Counted from the stretch's first letter, positions 29,631-41,561 are shown. The stretch is DNA of 64,000 bases from Syngnathus acus (GCF_901709675.1 NC_051100.1:4958001-5022000), one strand, 5' to 3'. Program-made: numbers and translations. The notes: generated by a model from the sequence alone, not told the origin.

Positions 29631-32283
29631 GTAAGACTGATACCATTAGCGACTCTTTTCTACCTGCGCAGTTTGATGAGTAGCAATTTACCGTTTCCAT
29701 TGAACAGCAAAGAAGGTAAACTGAGATATTAAAAAAACATCACCTCATACTACTAAATGAACAAATATGAAAAAAAAATAGCTCAAAGGATTTTGTGTGT
29801 TTTAATTGTGAGAGCATGCAGAGAATGATAGCAATGAAAACAAAATGTTCTCCCTGCAATTCTCAGAAGTAAGTGCTTCATAAATCATGTAGCCGGTGTG
29901 GGATTATTTGCGGAGAAAGCACAGTAATCTTTGTAAACATAAAACAATCCCGGGACGGTATTACATGGTATTTGTTTGGGAGAGGACTCAAGGGCGCCTG
30001 AAGAGCTGCGAGAAGAGGACGGCTGACAGGGAGAGAGGGTGGGATGAAATAAAAAGAAAACAAAATCAATGTGACAGCCTCAACGCAGAAGATTCAGGAT
30101 CAAACGAGGGCAGCGGTCGTATTGCAAAGGACAAAGCGAGTTAGGTGGCGAACGCCCTTCGAGCCAATGTTGGCAGATTCGATCATTGCCGCAAATTGAC
30201 ATAAAGGTGACGCTTAAGCGCAAGTGTGTTCAAAACAGTCAGGAAGCCGGCTTTGGATGAAAACTTTTTCCACCAAGTAAGACTAATGAACTGAGCGCCT
30301 CTCTCTGTTCTCCTTCGTAAACACACCTCGGCGATCGATAAGCTCCCAAATATTCTTTTTTCTGCTGGAGAAATGATGCCCATCGCTCACTCATCCTACT
30401 TTTAAAGTCTGAACGAGGACAAAAACATAAAAAGGCATCATATTTCATCAGGCGGGCTTAACAAGGTGCAGTTTGCGACCCCCGTGGAGTTCAATTGGAA
30501 AACAGTAAAGCTCCTTTATGATTCGACTAGTCAATTTCTTATCTCCCTCAAGCGACTGTCCTACTGCCAAAAAGCACACGGGACGCAAGTCAGTGCCAAA
30601 AAGCGCACAAAATATTCCCCTCGGGAGGCGTATTTGTCCATAAACGGTCCAATTTAGCAAGTCGAAAAGCGTCATCAGACTTGGAGAGGAGAGATTCACC
30701 ATTCAAAAGAGTTCCAAGGTGAAATTTCTTTGTCAAAATGCAAATGGAGGATTGTAGCACACTTAACACACCTTGTAGTTGTTTTGTTGAAATTAGAACC
30801 TTTTGAGGGGAGCGGTTCGGTCTCGGGCGTTCGCTACCAGTTCGTCACAAGTGATAATGCAAATTAGCCCTTGACATCACATCTAGAAATCCTATTGATT
30901 GGGCTCTAATTAGCGTATTTGACGATTATTGGATTATCTGTATTTTATTCTGCCAAATATTGGAATCGACGTCGGCCTAAAAAAAATCTTGTCGATTGGG
31001 CTCTCATTAGCATATTTGTTCTTTTCATAGGAGGTCTCATCTTTTGACTAGAGACAGAAGAACAAAAATCAAAACTTGATTATTTAACAGACTATCATTT
31101 TTCATCTCAAGTAGGTTGTTTTTTTGTTTTTTTTTGCTGGAGATTTAATGACTACAGGCTGTTTTGAGAAGAAAAACAATTTCCATCCATTTGTCTTGCT
31201 CTCACCTCCCTATTCTTGTTCCGTTTACCTTACCTTATAATTTACTTACCAAGTTGATTAATTTCAAATGCAATTGTTCGCCACGGCTCAGCGTGCTACA
31301 GTTAAAAGAAAATGCAATCCAAAACCAAAAAACAAAAATCATCTCGTTATTTTTTTTTTTCCACTGCGGCAAAAGCTGGGAATGCTACCTGCCGAAAGAG
31401 GCCGCAGATGATAAACTAGCGAATCACTTATTTGCGCCTCAAGTTGCTTCCGAGCCACGCTCTAGAGGCTTCTAATTAAACGGCTGAATTAGCCCCACGT
31501 CATCATCCCGAGATAAGCTTTTCGATTTCCTCTTTCTGTTCTTGTTGTTGTTGTTGGTTTTTACGAGACAAGTGTGCTTGTAAAAGCAGCGTGGCGCTCC
31601 TCCAATGTCTTGCTTATGGTTGCAGAAAAACGGATAAAACACATTTTGTTTACAGTGTCAGCCGCCTCGTTTCCACAACCGTTTAACTGACATTGAATGC
31701 AAAGTCAAATAATGACATGCATATTAGCGCATTTGGCAGCATTTCAGCAGCGATAATGAAAACGCCAATTAAAAAAAAGACTACCAAGAATCGAAAACAA
31801 TCGTTATTATCGGTCACCTATATGAGCCCAAGGGAGTTTCTCTCCCCCCCCAAAAAAAAATTTCTTCTTCTTAGGCGCTCACCACTTCTGCATAATAGCG
31901 TCATGAGAGAGTCATTTTCAGATATGCAGTATTGTTCATAAAAAGTACATTAGCATATGCTCTTATGAGCAGTTAATGGCCAATCGGAGAGATTAATGCG
32001 CCGATCGTTCAGAATCCAAACCCTTGGATTTCTTCTCATCGTTAGCGCGGGCGCTCGCCGCGGGCACGCTACCGGCGTCAGGCGGGGAAGCTACAGGTGC
32101 GGCGCATTTGCTTCATCGAGAGCATGCTAATGAGATTTTCTCCAATGCACACAAGGACTCGGGAGCGCTCATTTAACATGCTGATTGGGCTCGGAGCAAA
32201 GCCCAAATGTTGTCCCGGGGTGCTAATATACCACTTTTTCTACGGCAAAGAAGCTAAAAAAAAAAAGGGTCATTGCTTTCCAG
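29631..32283 (+). other. grid1 intron, 2.7 kb
   Basis: Holds a pair of 25-bp direct repeats at 30897-30921 and 30994-31018 with transposon-like sequence between them. There are also A/T homopolymers near 31122-31135 and 31350-31361. No exon was recognised in between. Confidence 0.6.
30897..31018. repeat. direct-repeat-flanked remnant of a dispersed element
   Basis: GATTGGGCTCTAATTAG... at 30897 recurs as GATTGGGCTCTCATTAG... at 30994 (25-bp units with two mismatches). Between them lies TTATTCTGCC ... GTCGGCCTAAAA, which resembles the segment at 4186-4258. This is probably part of a DNA transposon or MITE family present at least twice in this gene. The family is not identified. Confidence 0.4.
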
Positions 32284-32479
32284 GTCTTTCCAGGACCTGT
32301 CCAAGCAAGCAGACCTGGCGTACGGGACGGTGAGGGACTCGGCCGTGTACGATTATTTCCAAGCCAAAGGCACCAACCCCCTGGAGCAGGACAGCACCTT
32401 TGCCGACCTGTGGAAGACCATCAACAAAAACAACGGCTTCCAGCACTCCGTCTCGGGCCCCGCCGAAGGCATCAAGAAG
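32284..32479 (+). CDS. grid1: grid1 coding exon 9 of 12: start of ligand-binding domain S2
   Basis: One base plus 65 codons (residues 427-492), phase 2 to 0, bounded by tttccag and gtagga. It codes for [38 protein letters not shown] and [13 protein letters not shown], matching human [24 protein letters not shown]. It starts the S2 half of the ligand-binding clamshell right after M3. [11 protein letters not shown] at the end corresponds to human CVSSPSEGIRK; a cysteine is replaced by serine. Confidence 0.97.
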
Positions 32480-33762
32480 GTAGGACACACCCAAAACCAC
32501 TCTTCCCAAAACCTAATGAGATCCAGACTTACTTTGCTTTCCGAAATCCGCAAATTTCAGTCACTGGGCTACCAAAGAAATATTTTATGATTCCTTTCCT
32601 GTCTGTCAGAGTGCAACAGCCACAGGCGTGCATAAGCCCAAGAAGGTGGAATCCATAATTGAACAAATATCTTTGAAGTTCAGACATCTAACGAGGAAGC
32701 CTAATTTGGATCAGGACGATGCGGGTGAGCCGGTTTTGGACCGCCAGCCGTAAACCAGGAGCTGCTTGGGTATACGTAGATATGGAGATAAGGAACACGT
32801 CTCAGACAGAGTCAATGCAACGGTGATTCTTTGCTGAGTCGTATTTTATGCCAAGCCACAAATGTCCTCGAGTTGACTCACTTGTAGTCAGGAGGCAAAA
32901 CGAAGCGCCTTCCTCTACGTGTGTCTGCGTGGTCCTAATGAGACACGAGGTGCAGAGGCTTCGTTTTTTTCGCATTTGTTGACAGCGCTCGGCAATGCGA
33001 CGACACCTTGGGGGGAAAGAACCGAGACAACAAGAAAGCGCAAATCCAAAAGGATTCCGGCGCCATTCTCATCTCCTTCACGCAAATGATTTTCATCATA
33101 GTTGACACGAAATGTCGTTCTGGCGTGTTGGAGCCGAAGTTCTTTGGCTTTGTTCTTAAAAAGATAAAACTCAACTGTAGGTTTAAAAAAAGGAAATGTA
33201 CTCACAAAATGACTTCCTTCGATTGGAAAAAAAAACCAAGTTGGGGCCAGTGTGACATTATGCACAGCTTGAGCTGTGGCGAGTCATTACACAGAGAAGG
33301 TTTCAGGAAATTACATTTGGCATTAGCGTGCACGTAATTGGGACACCGTGTCGAAGATGTGACGCAGGGGGGTTCAGCAAAGTTGAACTCCAAAAAGTAA
33401 GAAAAAACAAAACAAAAAAAAAGTCATTGGGGTCCTCAGGAATAAAGCTTTTGCTGTAATGAGTGAGCGAGCGAGCGGGACTTTTTTGCCAGTCTCGAGC
33501 CAACAATGCCCAATTGATCTTTGTCAAAAATCAATGCGAGTCAAACAAGATTTTTTTTTTTTTTTCTTTGCAAGCATCCAGATGTCGGCTCACGCAATTA
33601 TCCTTTGTGTATCAAACCTGTGTCTTTTGGGGGGGGGGTCAAAAACAAAAAAAACAACAGTACACAATTAGATCAGGGTTGTTTGTTATTGATCTATTCA
33701 TAATTATTCCAAGCCCTGTATATTCATCAACTACTGAAATATTTAACGTGCTCTTCCCGCAG
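32480..33762 (+). other. grid1 intron, 1.3 kb
   Basis: Contains a poly(T) run near 33550-33564 and a poly(G) run of nine at about 33631-33639. No recognised repeat or exon. The ORF at 33463-33972 is intron sequence read through into the next exon. Confidence 0.65.
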
Positions 33763-33929
33763 GTTAAGCGAGAGTCGTACGCCTTCCTGTGGGACATGGC
33801 GGTGGTGGAATACGCCGCCCTGACGGACGACGACTGCACGCTGACGGTGGCCGGCAACAGCATCAGCACCAGAGGCTACGGCGTGGCTCTGCAGCACGGC
33901 AGCCCCTACAGGGACCTCTTCTCTCAGAA
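33763..33929 (+). CDS. grid1: grid1 coding exon 10 of 12: ligand-binding domain S2
   Basis: 55 codons plus two bases (residues 493-547 and part of 548), phase 0 to 2. It codes for [19 protein letters not shown], then [19 protein letters not shown]. The aspartate of FLWD (residue 503) is the conserved amino-group-binding acidic residue of the delta receptor ligand site. I placed the end after tctcagaa, with donor gttggt, because it restores SQK-ILELQ in frame with the next exon (human SQRILELQ). The donor is non-standard at +3 and +4; the nearby gtactc would break the frame. Confidence 0.92.
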
Positions 33930-35046
33930 GTTGGTACTCCGCCGTCACACCTTTAGAAAGCCTGGCTTTTAACAGAACGTCATTAGCGCCGTCTCGCTAC
34001 TTGACTAGGAAGCCCCGTCGGGTCACGTGCAGCAGGGAACAAAAAGGAAAAGAATCTACCAGAGAACACTTGTTGAAAGCAAAAAAGGAGTGATTTGGCG
34101 GCGAGGGATTTGGGGAGATGCACTATGCTCGCGCCTGCTTTGAGGGACTTGTTGCCTGGCAACCTCATAGCCGTTCATTCAAACCAGTTTGGAATCTTCT
34201 ATCAATACGTGGGTTTTTTGTAAACAACCAAGAAAACTTTCAATTAGGGCTGAACTATTCATGGAATTCAAATTCTTGAGGGCGGGGGGGAGTGCATTTT
34301 AAAGTCTTCAACGAAACCATTTCTTATGTTTGCTTTTCACCTTAAAGCTCATTTTTCAAAGAAGTCATTTTGTAAACAGATAACAGATATTTTATGTAAA
34401 CATCACAGACAATTCAGTCTTAAAGTAGCAAACAAATTATTATATGACTCATCAATGAACCAAAACATGTTTTTGAAACAGCAAAGAAAATTTAGTCCTC
34501 AATTAAATGAACACATCATCAAACAGTTGCTTTTCCACTGGATGGCAATCAATTCTCGCGTTTTTTTTTTTTTTTTTGCTTACAAAGCGGAGAAACACAG
34601 CATCACTTGAATGCATAACTTGTGGCCAAATGAATGAAAAACACCTGCGGCGTCTCTCGCTGTCATTTTTCATGTGGAAATTATTCCATGTCAAAGGCTT
34701 CCATGTTTCTGAGCGCGCTTTTTTGGAGGGGGGGCTCACAATACATGCGCAGATTTATGCTGTGATATTTATGTTCCGGTCCTTGCCGAAAGTGTTGAAA
34801 AATCTCAGCGCGTGAGATTCAAGGCTTCGTGTGGGTTGACCGCATCCGTCTGCACTTTTACGTTTTCTGCTTTTAATTTCATTATGAGCTCCATTTTTCA
34901 TTGCAGCATGGCCGGTGGAAAATGACAAAGTTATTGGAACGTTAGAACTAGATATTACAAATCCTCCATAATGAGGCGCGGAGGGCTATTTTAACACCTC
35001 GGAGCCCCTGACCGGTTTTGTAACGCTGCCTTTATGCCCTGCTCAG
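33930..35046 (+). other. grid1 intron, 1.1 kb
   Basis: AT-rich with a poly(T) run near 34561-34577. Nothing else was recognised. Confidence 0.65.
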
Positions 35047-35287
35047 GATATTGGAGCTCCAGGAAAAAGGCGACCTAGACATCTTGAAGCAGAAGTGGTG
35101 GCCAAAGAAGGGCCGCTGCGACCTGCAGAGCCACGCCGACGCCCAGACGGAGGGCCGGGCGCTGCACCTGCACAGTTTCGCCGGGGTCTTCTGCATCCTG
35201 GCGGCCGGGCTGCTGCTGGCCCTGCTGGTGGCCGCCCTGGAGACCTGGTGGAACAGCAACCACTGCCGCCGAAAGGAGCCCAAAGAG
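35047..35287 (+). CDS. grid1: grid1 coding exon 11 of 12: S2 end, M4 and start of tail
   Basis: One base plus 80 codons (residues 548-628), phase 2 to 0, acceptor gctcag. It codes for [19 protein letters not shown], a cysteine-containing S2 end (GRCDL), then M4 at about residues 593-612 ([20 protein letters not shown]) and the start of the cytoplasmic tail (WWNSNHC ... PKE). The end at 35287 is set by comparison with human [13 protein letters not shown]. The donor gtgacc lacks G at +5 and is weak. Reading stays open past it for 70 codons. Confidence 0.95.
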
Positions 35288-35500
35288 GTGACCAATGACA
35301 ACTCGTCCGGCCCGGGTCCTGGTCCGAACCGGGCCGTCGCCGCCGCCGGTCCCCCCGCCCTGCCGAGGCCCCGGTCGAGACCCAGACCCCCGGGCCCCCC
35401 GGTCCTGCCCAGAGACGCCACTGCCACACTCTACTTTATGGATCCAGCAAGCACAGACGCCAGCCCCGATTTAGTCGAGCTGCAGTACACGCAGTTATAA
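35288..35500 (+). CDS. possible alternative grid1 C terminus by intron retention
   Basis: If the weak donor at 35288 is not used, the frame of the preceding exon continues for 70 residues to a TAA at 35498-35500. The tail starts [14 protein letters not shown], has a proline/arginine-rich middle ([14 protein letters not shown]) with PxxP patterns, and ends [12 protein letters not shown]. The last residues TQL fit a class I PDZ ligand (S/T-x-hydrophobic), as does the standard TSI end. What is seen is an open, GC-rich frame with a plausible functional terminus; that it is translated is inference. It could simply be GC-rich intron without stops. Confidence 0.4.
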   Translation: MTNDNSSGPGPGPNRAVAAAGPPALPRPRSRPRPPGPPVLPRDATATLYFMDPASTDASPDLVELQYTQL

Positions 35501-36569
35501 TAGGTGTGCCCCGACGATAGTCCCGACGTCATGTGATCGGTCTGTGATCATTCCTTCTCATGCCTGGAGATTGCTTGGGGCGCTTTCTCTGCCGCTGTGG
35601 TTCGTTCCCGTCGGGAGCCTCGCCGCTGCCCGTGGGAGAGAACCACAGCGGCGACGACAAAACCGCATAGTCACCATGTCATGGTGTACTGTTCATGTCC
35701 AAGAAAGTCCCAATTGTACTCCTGGGTTCATCCACACGCACTTCAGTGGTCCAGAAGCTCTCTCGAGCTCATCCATTCAAGTCTTAATGCCGTAGAGCTC
35801 GGACTTGTGCTCAACCCCTCTCTGCACGAGGCCTCCAGACTACGAAGGCTTGACATGGATCCCTAAACTAAAGTGTGAGCGCCAGCAGATGACGTAGAAT
35901 CTCCGCCTTGACCCGCCACCGCCTGTTTGACTTGGTATGCAAGCGTTGCCGCTCCAGGGAACCACTTTCAGTCCGTGTCCTGACCTGACCCGGTCGCACG
36001 CAGGAGGTGGCGACGAGGACAGCAAAGCCCTTTCCGCCAGCTCAAACGTCACAATTTGGGGTCGTTGTTTGACAATTACAGACGCCAGGCTCTTGACCCG
36101 GGCAGGTCAGGAGCAGCCTGAAAAACAATTCCTGCGTGGTGATTGGCTGTGCTGGGACAAAACCAAAAAGGGGGCGGGACACGGGGTCGGGCAGGGGTAG
36201 TAGATTCTAGTCGCTTCATCTGTCATCTCACTCTGTTGTCTTTGGGGTCGTCATTGCAAGACCAGGGAAGCTGGAGGCGGACTAAGATGGCACGACTGGG
36301 GACATGAGAAGGATTTTGTACGCAAAGTGAAGCAAACATTTCCGTAGCGACTTAACCAGAACACATTAATATTTATTAGAAGTGTGCATCTGTCCAAGAA
36401 GATGATTCCATACGTATCTCGATACATGAGATGCAATACACTGTTCATGATTCGATTCACCAGTTTGAAACCCGCCTCCAGCTTTCCGTCACTGTCATTT
36501 GTCATTGATGTGGTATGAATGTCTATTTTAAGTGTTTGAAATATTTCCGTCTTTTTTTTACCATAAAGA

Positions 36570-36620
36570 AAGTGGTTCTGAAACTTTTGGAGTCCCCGAA
36601 CCCCAGTTTAAGAACCACTT
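36570..36620. mobile_element. short palindromic hAT-like MITE remnant
   Basis: AAGTGGTTCTGAAACTT at the left and AGTTTAAGAACCACTT at the right are inverted copies separated by about 20 bp. The ends resemble CAGTGGTTCTCAAACT-type termini of hAT (Charlie-group) elements. No target duplication was verified, and the element may be internally deleted to almost nothing but its ends. Confidence 0.45.
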
Positions 36621-36644
36621 GTCTTGTGTCTGTGTACATTTTGA

Positions 36645-36650
36645 AGTAAA
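36645..36650 (+). terminator. possible alternative poly(A) signal AGTAAA
   Basis: AGTAAA, a common variant hexamer, is followed about 23-35 bases later by a GT-rich stretch (aggtgtgttgtt). The order is typical of a vertebrate cleavage site. It would serve the intron-retained transcript that stops at 35500. The evidence is only the motif and its spacing. Confidence 0.3.
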
Positions 36651-36860
36651 CTTTTCTTTATTTTCTCCAAAGTAAGCAGGTGTGTTGTTACATCACACCT
36701 CAATTGGACAATTTGGCTTTTCCGTTGGCATGCCCCAGACTGCTTTTACCCTGCAGGTCAATGTGGCCAGTGCACGGGCTGTTGATGATCCTTGAGAACA
36801 AACCAACCTGTGTAACCTCTCTCTCACCTTTTTTAATCCCCCCCCCCACCTTTCCTGCAG

Positions 36861-37295
36861 GACAAAGAGGTAAACCTGGAGCAGGTCCACCACCGTTTAA
36901 ACAGCCTCCTGGACGAAGACCTGGCCCACAAGCAGCTGCCGGGCCAGTCCATCGAGATCTCGGCCCTAGACATTGGCAGCATGCAGCCCAGCCAGTCTCT
37001 GGAGGTCTTGTCGGCCCGGGAGTACCCCGCCCACCGGGGGCCGCCACCGCTCTCGGTCAGCACCTTCCTCCGCGAGGGCCACGGTGCCGGCAGGACACTG
37101 GGCCCGGCGGGCGGCCGGACCCTGCCCCTGCCCCTCAGCAGCGCCACCATGCCGTCCATCCGCTGCAAACACCGGGCTCCCAACGGGGGGCTCTTCCGCC
37201 AGAGCCCCGTCAAGACGCCCATGCCTATGTCCTACCAGCCCGTGCCGGGAGGAGCCATCCCGGAGGGGGAGGCCAGCCACGGGACCTCCATCTGA
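36861..37295 (+). CDS. grid1: grid1 last coding exon: cytoplasmic tail with PDZ ligand
   Basis: 144 codons plus TGA (residues 629-772), phase 0, acceptor tttcctgcag. It codes for [20 protein letters not shown], then [74 protein letters not shown]. The last segments are characteristic of GluD1 rather than GluD2. The terminal TSI is a class I PDZ ligand that in this family binds synaptic scaffold proteins. The sequence is very GC-rich, which creates long spurious ORFs in other frames and on the opposite strand. Confidence 0.97.
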   Translation, partial: DKEVNLEQVHHRLNSLLDEDLAHKQLPGQSIEISALDIGSMQPSQSLEVLSAREYPAHRGPPPLSVSTFLREGHGAGRTLGPAGGRTLPLPLSSATMPSIRCKHRAPNGGLFRQSPVKTPMPMSYQPVPGGAIPEGEASHGTSI

Positions 37296-37610
37296 GCGCT
37301 CCGGCTCACTCGCATAAACAGTGCCAATGTTGTGGAGAGATATAAATAGAACCTGAAAATCAAAAGAGAAAAAAAAACAACAACTTTTTATCGACCAGTG
37401 GTGAGGCGACACGAGAAATGACCGAGGAGACTCTACTGTACATATTTGTAACTATAGAGAGGGCAGAGCGACATTACAAAGTGTATTTTGAATATTCCCC
37501 AGAGTTGAGTTTAAAAAAAAAAAAAGCGGAAACGTATTTGGAAACGATGACTGTTTGAATGGCTTTGTAAATTTTTGTTCTCCACAAATAAAGGTGACAA
37601 TTTTTTTGTG
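37296..37610 (+). other. grid1: grid1 3' UTR
   Basis: From the TGA to an expected cleavage site about 15-20 bases after the AATAAA at 37587-37592. It contains tgtacatatttgta-like sequence near 37437-37451. The UTR is short, about 0.3 kb. I saw no further in-frame coding sequence. Confidence 0.75.
37587..37592 (+). terminator. grid1: grid1 poly(A) signal AATAAA
   Basis: A canonical hexamer 292 bases after the stop codon, followed by a T-rich then GT-rich element (tttttttgtggttgtttt, about 37600-37618). This is the textbook arrangement for cleavage and polyadenylation. Confidence 0.85.
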
Positions 37611-38010
37611 GTTGTTTTCTAAGTGCCAAGTTCCACTTCCGTTTTCTTTCAGATAACTGAATGTATTGTGAGAAATCATGATCAACAAAGACATTTCACA
37701 CTGGGAAAAAAAAAAAAAGACATTTCAATGACTGATTTGTTTCTTACGAAAACAATAAAATGGTATAGTACAACCAAAAAAGCGACGTGTGAAACTTTGC
37801 AAGTTGTGCTGCCATGTGCTGTTTTTGTGTGTCTGTTGACTGACAGCGGCGGGTGTGTCACAAAAGCAATTTCTACGCATCATATGGTCTTTAAAAAGAA
37901 AAAAAATATGTCACTGGGTGAGAATTAAATTGAATGAACTGGAAAAAAAATCACGAGAACAAATCATTTATTAAATAAAAATAATTAGTATTGGATGAAA
38001 AAGAAACAAC

Positions 38011-38084
38011 ATACCCATGGGAGAATTCAAACCAGCTATTCTCATTTACAAGTTGGCTACTTTAACCACTCAGCCAAAGTTACG
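38011..38084 (-). repeat. tRNA-derived SINE fragment
   Basis: On the minus strand it reads TTTGGCTGAGTGGTTAAAG ... AGCTGGTTTGAATTCTCCC. TGGCTGAGTGG (38066-38076 on the complement) is a good pol III A box and GGTTTGAATTC (38023-38033) a weaker B box, at tRNA-like spacing. The D-arm can pair, but the T-arm does not, so it is not a working tRNA gene. It has the same general layout as the tRNA-like blocks at 55.6-57.7 kb. Confidence 0.55.
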
Positions 38085-40540
38085 GGGTTAAGGTTTTGGG
38101 GTCAGGGTTAAGAGGTTATCGTCCAGTACCATGAAACATGTTCAACTCCCTGGTGAAACCAAAAGTCTCCATGCGCTTTTTGCACAGACGCCGTAATGAT
38201 GTAACCCCGCCATACATGACTCGCATGAACAATCCGTATAATTGGCCCGTGTGGCCAATCTGCTGTTAAATAACTTCGATTCTGCCCGCAGGGACGAACG
38301 AAGCTGGCCAGATGGACGCGCCGTTTTTATGATTATCTCATTTCTGGCTTGTTGCATCTTTGTTAGCATGCTAAGTAAAATTGTCAAATTATTATATTGC
38401 CATGCGAGCCATATGATTACTCCCAACTTTACAAACTGTATTGCTTTGGTGCCAAGGAAATCATTCCAAGTGAGTCTGAATTTGAGTTTTTTAGGGATGT
38501 TTCCAGAAGCAACGGTGACCTAACAAATACAAAGCTGGAACCAAAGCTTTCATGCGAGAGAATAATTTAGTCGAGCTTGCCGTGCTATGCTGACAGGACA
38601 AAAAAAAAAAAAGAATATTTGGAGGTGGAACAAAAGCTAGCGAGCACCTCTGGGACTCAAAGTCTCAGTGGATAGGAAAGTACAGTGCCACTTGAAGAGC
38701 GGATGAATTTTTCATGAGGCCGGCGGGGCTTCTGCTGCAGGTTGCTGTTATTTCAGTTAAGACGAAGAAGTGGCCCGCTAATAAATGATGCAGTTATTTG
38801 AACCTTATTGCCTCAAACGAGGAAATAATGTCGCGATTCCCTCCTAACACGCTCTGGTCCGCTTCCCACAGACCGACTTGATCATCAGCGAGATCATGCA
38901 GCTGAAATTAACTTTGATATTAATTATGTATCAGTGAGGGAAGGCTGTCGCAAACTCGACCTTCGACCCCAAGCCCAATCCGTCAGGTGAGCAAACGATT
39001 CCTGGAACTGACAGGAAATCGCCTCTCGAGTAAAGCTCTATTATTTCTTTTTTTTCAAAGTCAACGAGGATGGCCTCCAGCTCGTCTGCAACCGCCAGGA
39101 CAGCCGTAATAGAAAACGGACGGACGGACGGACGGCCGTTGGAGTGAAGCCTCATTAGGATTCCGGTAGCAAATGCCCCCAGGTTGCCCTGCACTGGAGG
39201 GTGCTTGGAGCGCTTGCCCCATCCCCTGCCATCGCTAACCTCATCTTGGCTCATAAAGGGATTCATTAGGATGAGTTAATGACTTTGTTGTGACTTGCCA
39301 ACAGTGTCCTCGCTTGACACCGACCTACAGTTCTAACGGCCGCCATTAATGGCACCCTTGAGTCATTTGTGGAAGTTTCCAGTGGTCTTCATATAAAAAA
39401 AAAAAATGTGAGTGATGTGCTTCAGTAGGAAAGAATTTTGGCCCTACAGGCCTAAAATCAGTTTCAAAAGCTTCTCAACCAGCACCTCACAGGCAGCGGC
39501 AACTAGCAACCCGCTACTCACTATTTGAGCCACAAGTTGAAGTTAGAAACTTTTTTTGTGTGGCATCTTTATTGTTGTGAGAAGACCCTGATTTTCAATG
39601 AGGTGGCAAATGTTCACTCAAAAATCCCTCAGTAAGCTTCTAATTTCATGATTCCTTCATGACTCTGGAGTCGAAGGCCTTGTGGCTTTTCAGCCATTCC
39701 TAAAATCAATATTTCGACTTAGCCTGTGCGCACGACATTTTCCCACATAGACTACGGTCGGCCTGGGTGGTGTTTGCCGAAGATCACGGTTGCCAATTAC
39801 AGTGGCCAGAACCGTGCGACAAAAGTCAAAGATCGCCAGCGCCAATAAGACTGCTCAGAACTGCACGTTAACCTTTTGCGGACTTTTGATAACACGAGGT
39901 CTCTTGCTTGTTTGCTCCGTCCAAAGCAGTTCCCCGCTTCCGACGTTATGATGTTTGAGGGAATCTCAAGACCGACGTGGATCGATACCCTCGTTGAAAC
40001 TGCGCACCGTTTGAAAGCAAACTCTCGGTGGCGATAACATTTTGGTCGCTTCTCTTCCTCGTATGCTTCTTACCCTCAGGGTAGTGGCAACACACCTGAC
40101 CGCCGTGTGCGTGTGTGTGTTTGCGCGTGCGTGTGATAAACAACTTCACGCTACTTGATAAATAATCCAAGAGAAACACAGCATCCTGACAGAGCTATGA
40201 AAGTTTTATGGCCTCTGCTGCGGCGAGCGCCAGACATGAGGCGGGCAGTCGGCGAGAATTCTAATACGGCTCCACTTCTTATCCGTTGGCCGGCTCTCTT
40301 TTTTTCGCTCTCTCTCTCTCTATATCCTCAATATACAAAGAGAAGCTTCTGTCTCTGGCCTCTTGTGTTTGTGCTCTGCTTGCAAATTGCTTGGCCGAGA
40401 TGCAAACACAGCAGCGGGGTGCGAACTTTGACACTCGCTGCGTCGGCGAGCCGGCCAGTTGCTAAGGTGCGCTCGATGTGTTAAAAGAAAAATGAACTCA
40501 AGACTACAGAAACGTTCTATCCGCCTCATAAGAATGCAAG

Positions 40541-40646
40541 CAAATTGATTCGGGGAGCTTTCATAATGCAGCGAGATGTCGAAGTGTTGCAAACAAACCG
40601 ATTCTGGGATTTTTCATAATGCAGCAAGACGTCGGGGTGTTTCGTT
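40541..40646. repeat. two-copy tandem duplication of about 53 bp
   Basis: Two adjacent copies share TTTCATAATGCAGCGAGATGT and TTTCATAATGCAGCAAGACGT, each preceded by a GATTCNGGGA-type block. They differ at several sites, so the duplication is not very recent. Confidence 0.55.
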
Positions 40647-41561
40647 TTCGCCTGCAAGTGTCGTGCAATCGTCTTCCCCATTTTTTCTGTCAAACTGATG
40701 TTAGGTGGATTCACAACATGCAAACGCCTCACAGGAAGGCCGGAGCTGAGCTGCAAAACATCCATCAAGCATTTTTGCAAGTGCTTGAAAGCCAACTTGT
40801 GCTAATCGACCTGCGTTGTAAACACAACACGCTTCTTTCTCCGCAGCGTCCGGCACACTTTGCTTTGGAGGAGCGTTGGTCTTGCAAGTGCGCCTCGTCA
40901 AATCAATGCTGGCAGTCGGCGTTGGGGTTGATGCAGCCGAAAAAAAGTACTAAATATCTTATACAACTGGAGAAAACACAGCGCCTTTGCTTCACAGAGG
41001 CTTCAGGCGGGGGGCGGCGAGCAAAACAACAACTTGCCATTTGTTAGTATCGAGAGCCGCCGTTCGCGAATCAGGCTTTCTCTTATTTCACATACGAGCA
41101 ATTTCCCAGACACAATATTTGTCTTGCGGCATGTGATGAATCGTGTTGAAGAGGCAGACGTTGGATAGGAAATAATTGGTCCCACTCTGCGCCACGCCGT
41201 TGGGCCTTGTAGCTGCAAAGCGCCGTTCGCACGTGTCTGATGACTAATGGCGGCGTGGCGGACGCCGCTCGAATATTCATCTCTCTTTAACTCCGTCGGA
41301 AAGGACGAAGCGCAAATGCATCAACGTGGCAATGGGGTTGACACGCACAAACAAATGCACACACGCATTGACGTCCTTCATTCGGACAGTCTTGACTCTG
41401 TGAGCGATGCGATGAGTCACACGCAAGGGGTCGAGCTGGGGTCACATCTTTAAATGCCTCCCCTAAAAAATAAAACTGTAACCTGGTGAATATTAAGAAT
41501 TTCAGGGGTCCCAAACTACGGGAAATGAAATATCCCCCAACACCAGATTCACCAATGGATG

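Larger units (their letters stand above)
35501..36660 (+). other. grid1 last intron, or 3' UTR of the retained-intron form
   Basis: This part of the final intron holds an inverted CCAAT box next to a GC box at about 36143-36178. It also holds a small palindromic MITE remnant at 36570-36620 and a possible poly(A) signal (AGTAAA, 36645-36650) followed by GT-rich sequence. No AATAAA was seen between 35500 and 36660. Confidence 0.4.
37611..41561. other. intergenic DNA downstream of grid1
   Basis: No gene was recognised. It contains a tRNA-like SINE piece (38011-38084), a short (GGAC)n near 39118-39134, a (GT)n-like tract near 40106-40135, and a 53-bp tandem duplication near 40541-40646. Small ORFs have no recognisable domain. 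Confidence 0.6.

Noticed and set aside
35032-35429. Two overlapping minus-strand ORFs of about 130 codons
   Set aside because: Antisense shadows of the GC-rich M4 exon and its open downstream frame.
36680-37412. Several 100-220 codon ORFs in other frames over the last exon
   Set aside because: Shadows of the GC-rich cytoplasmic-tail exon, whose own frame matches GluD1.
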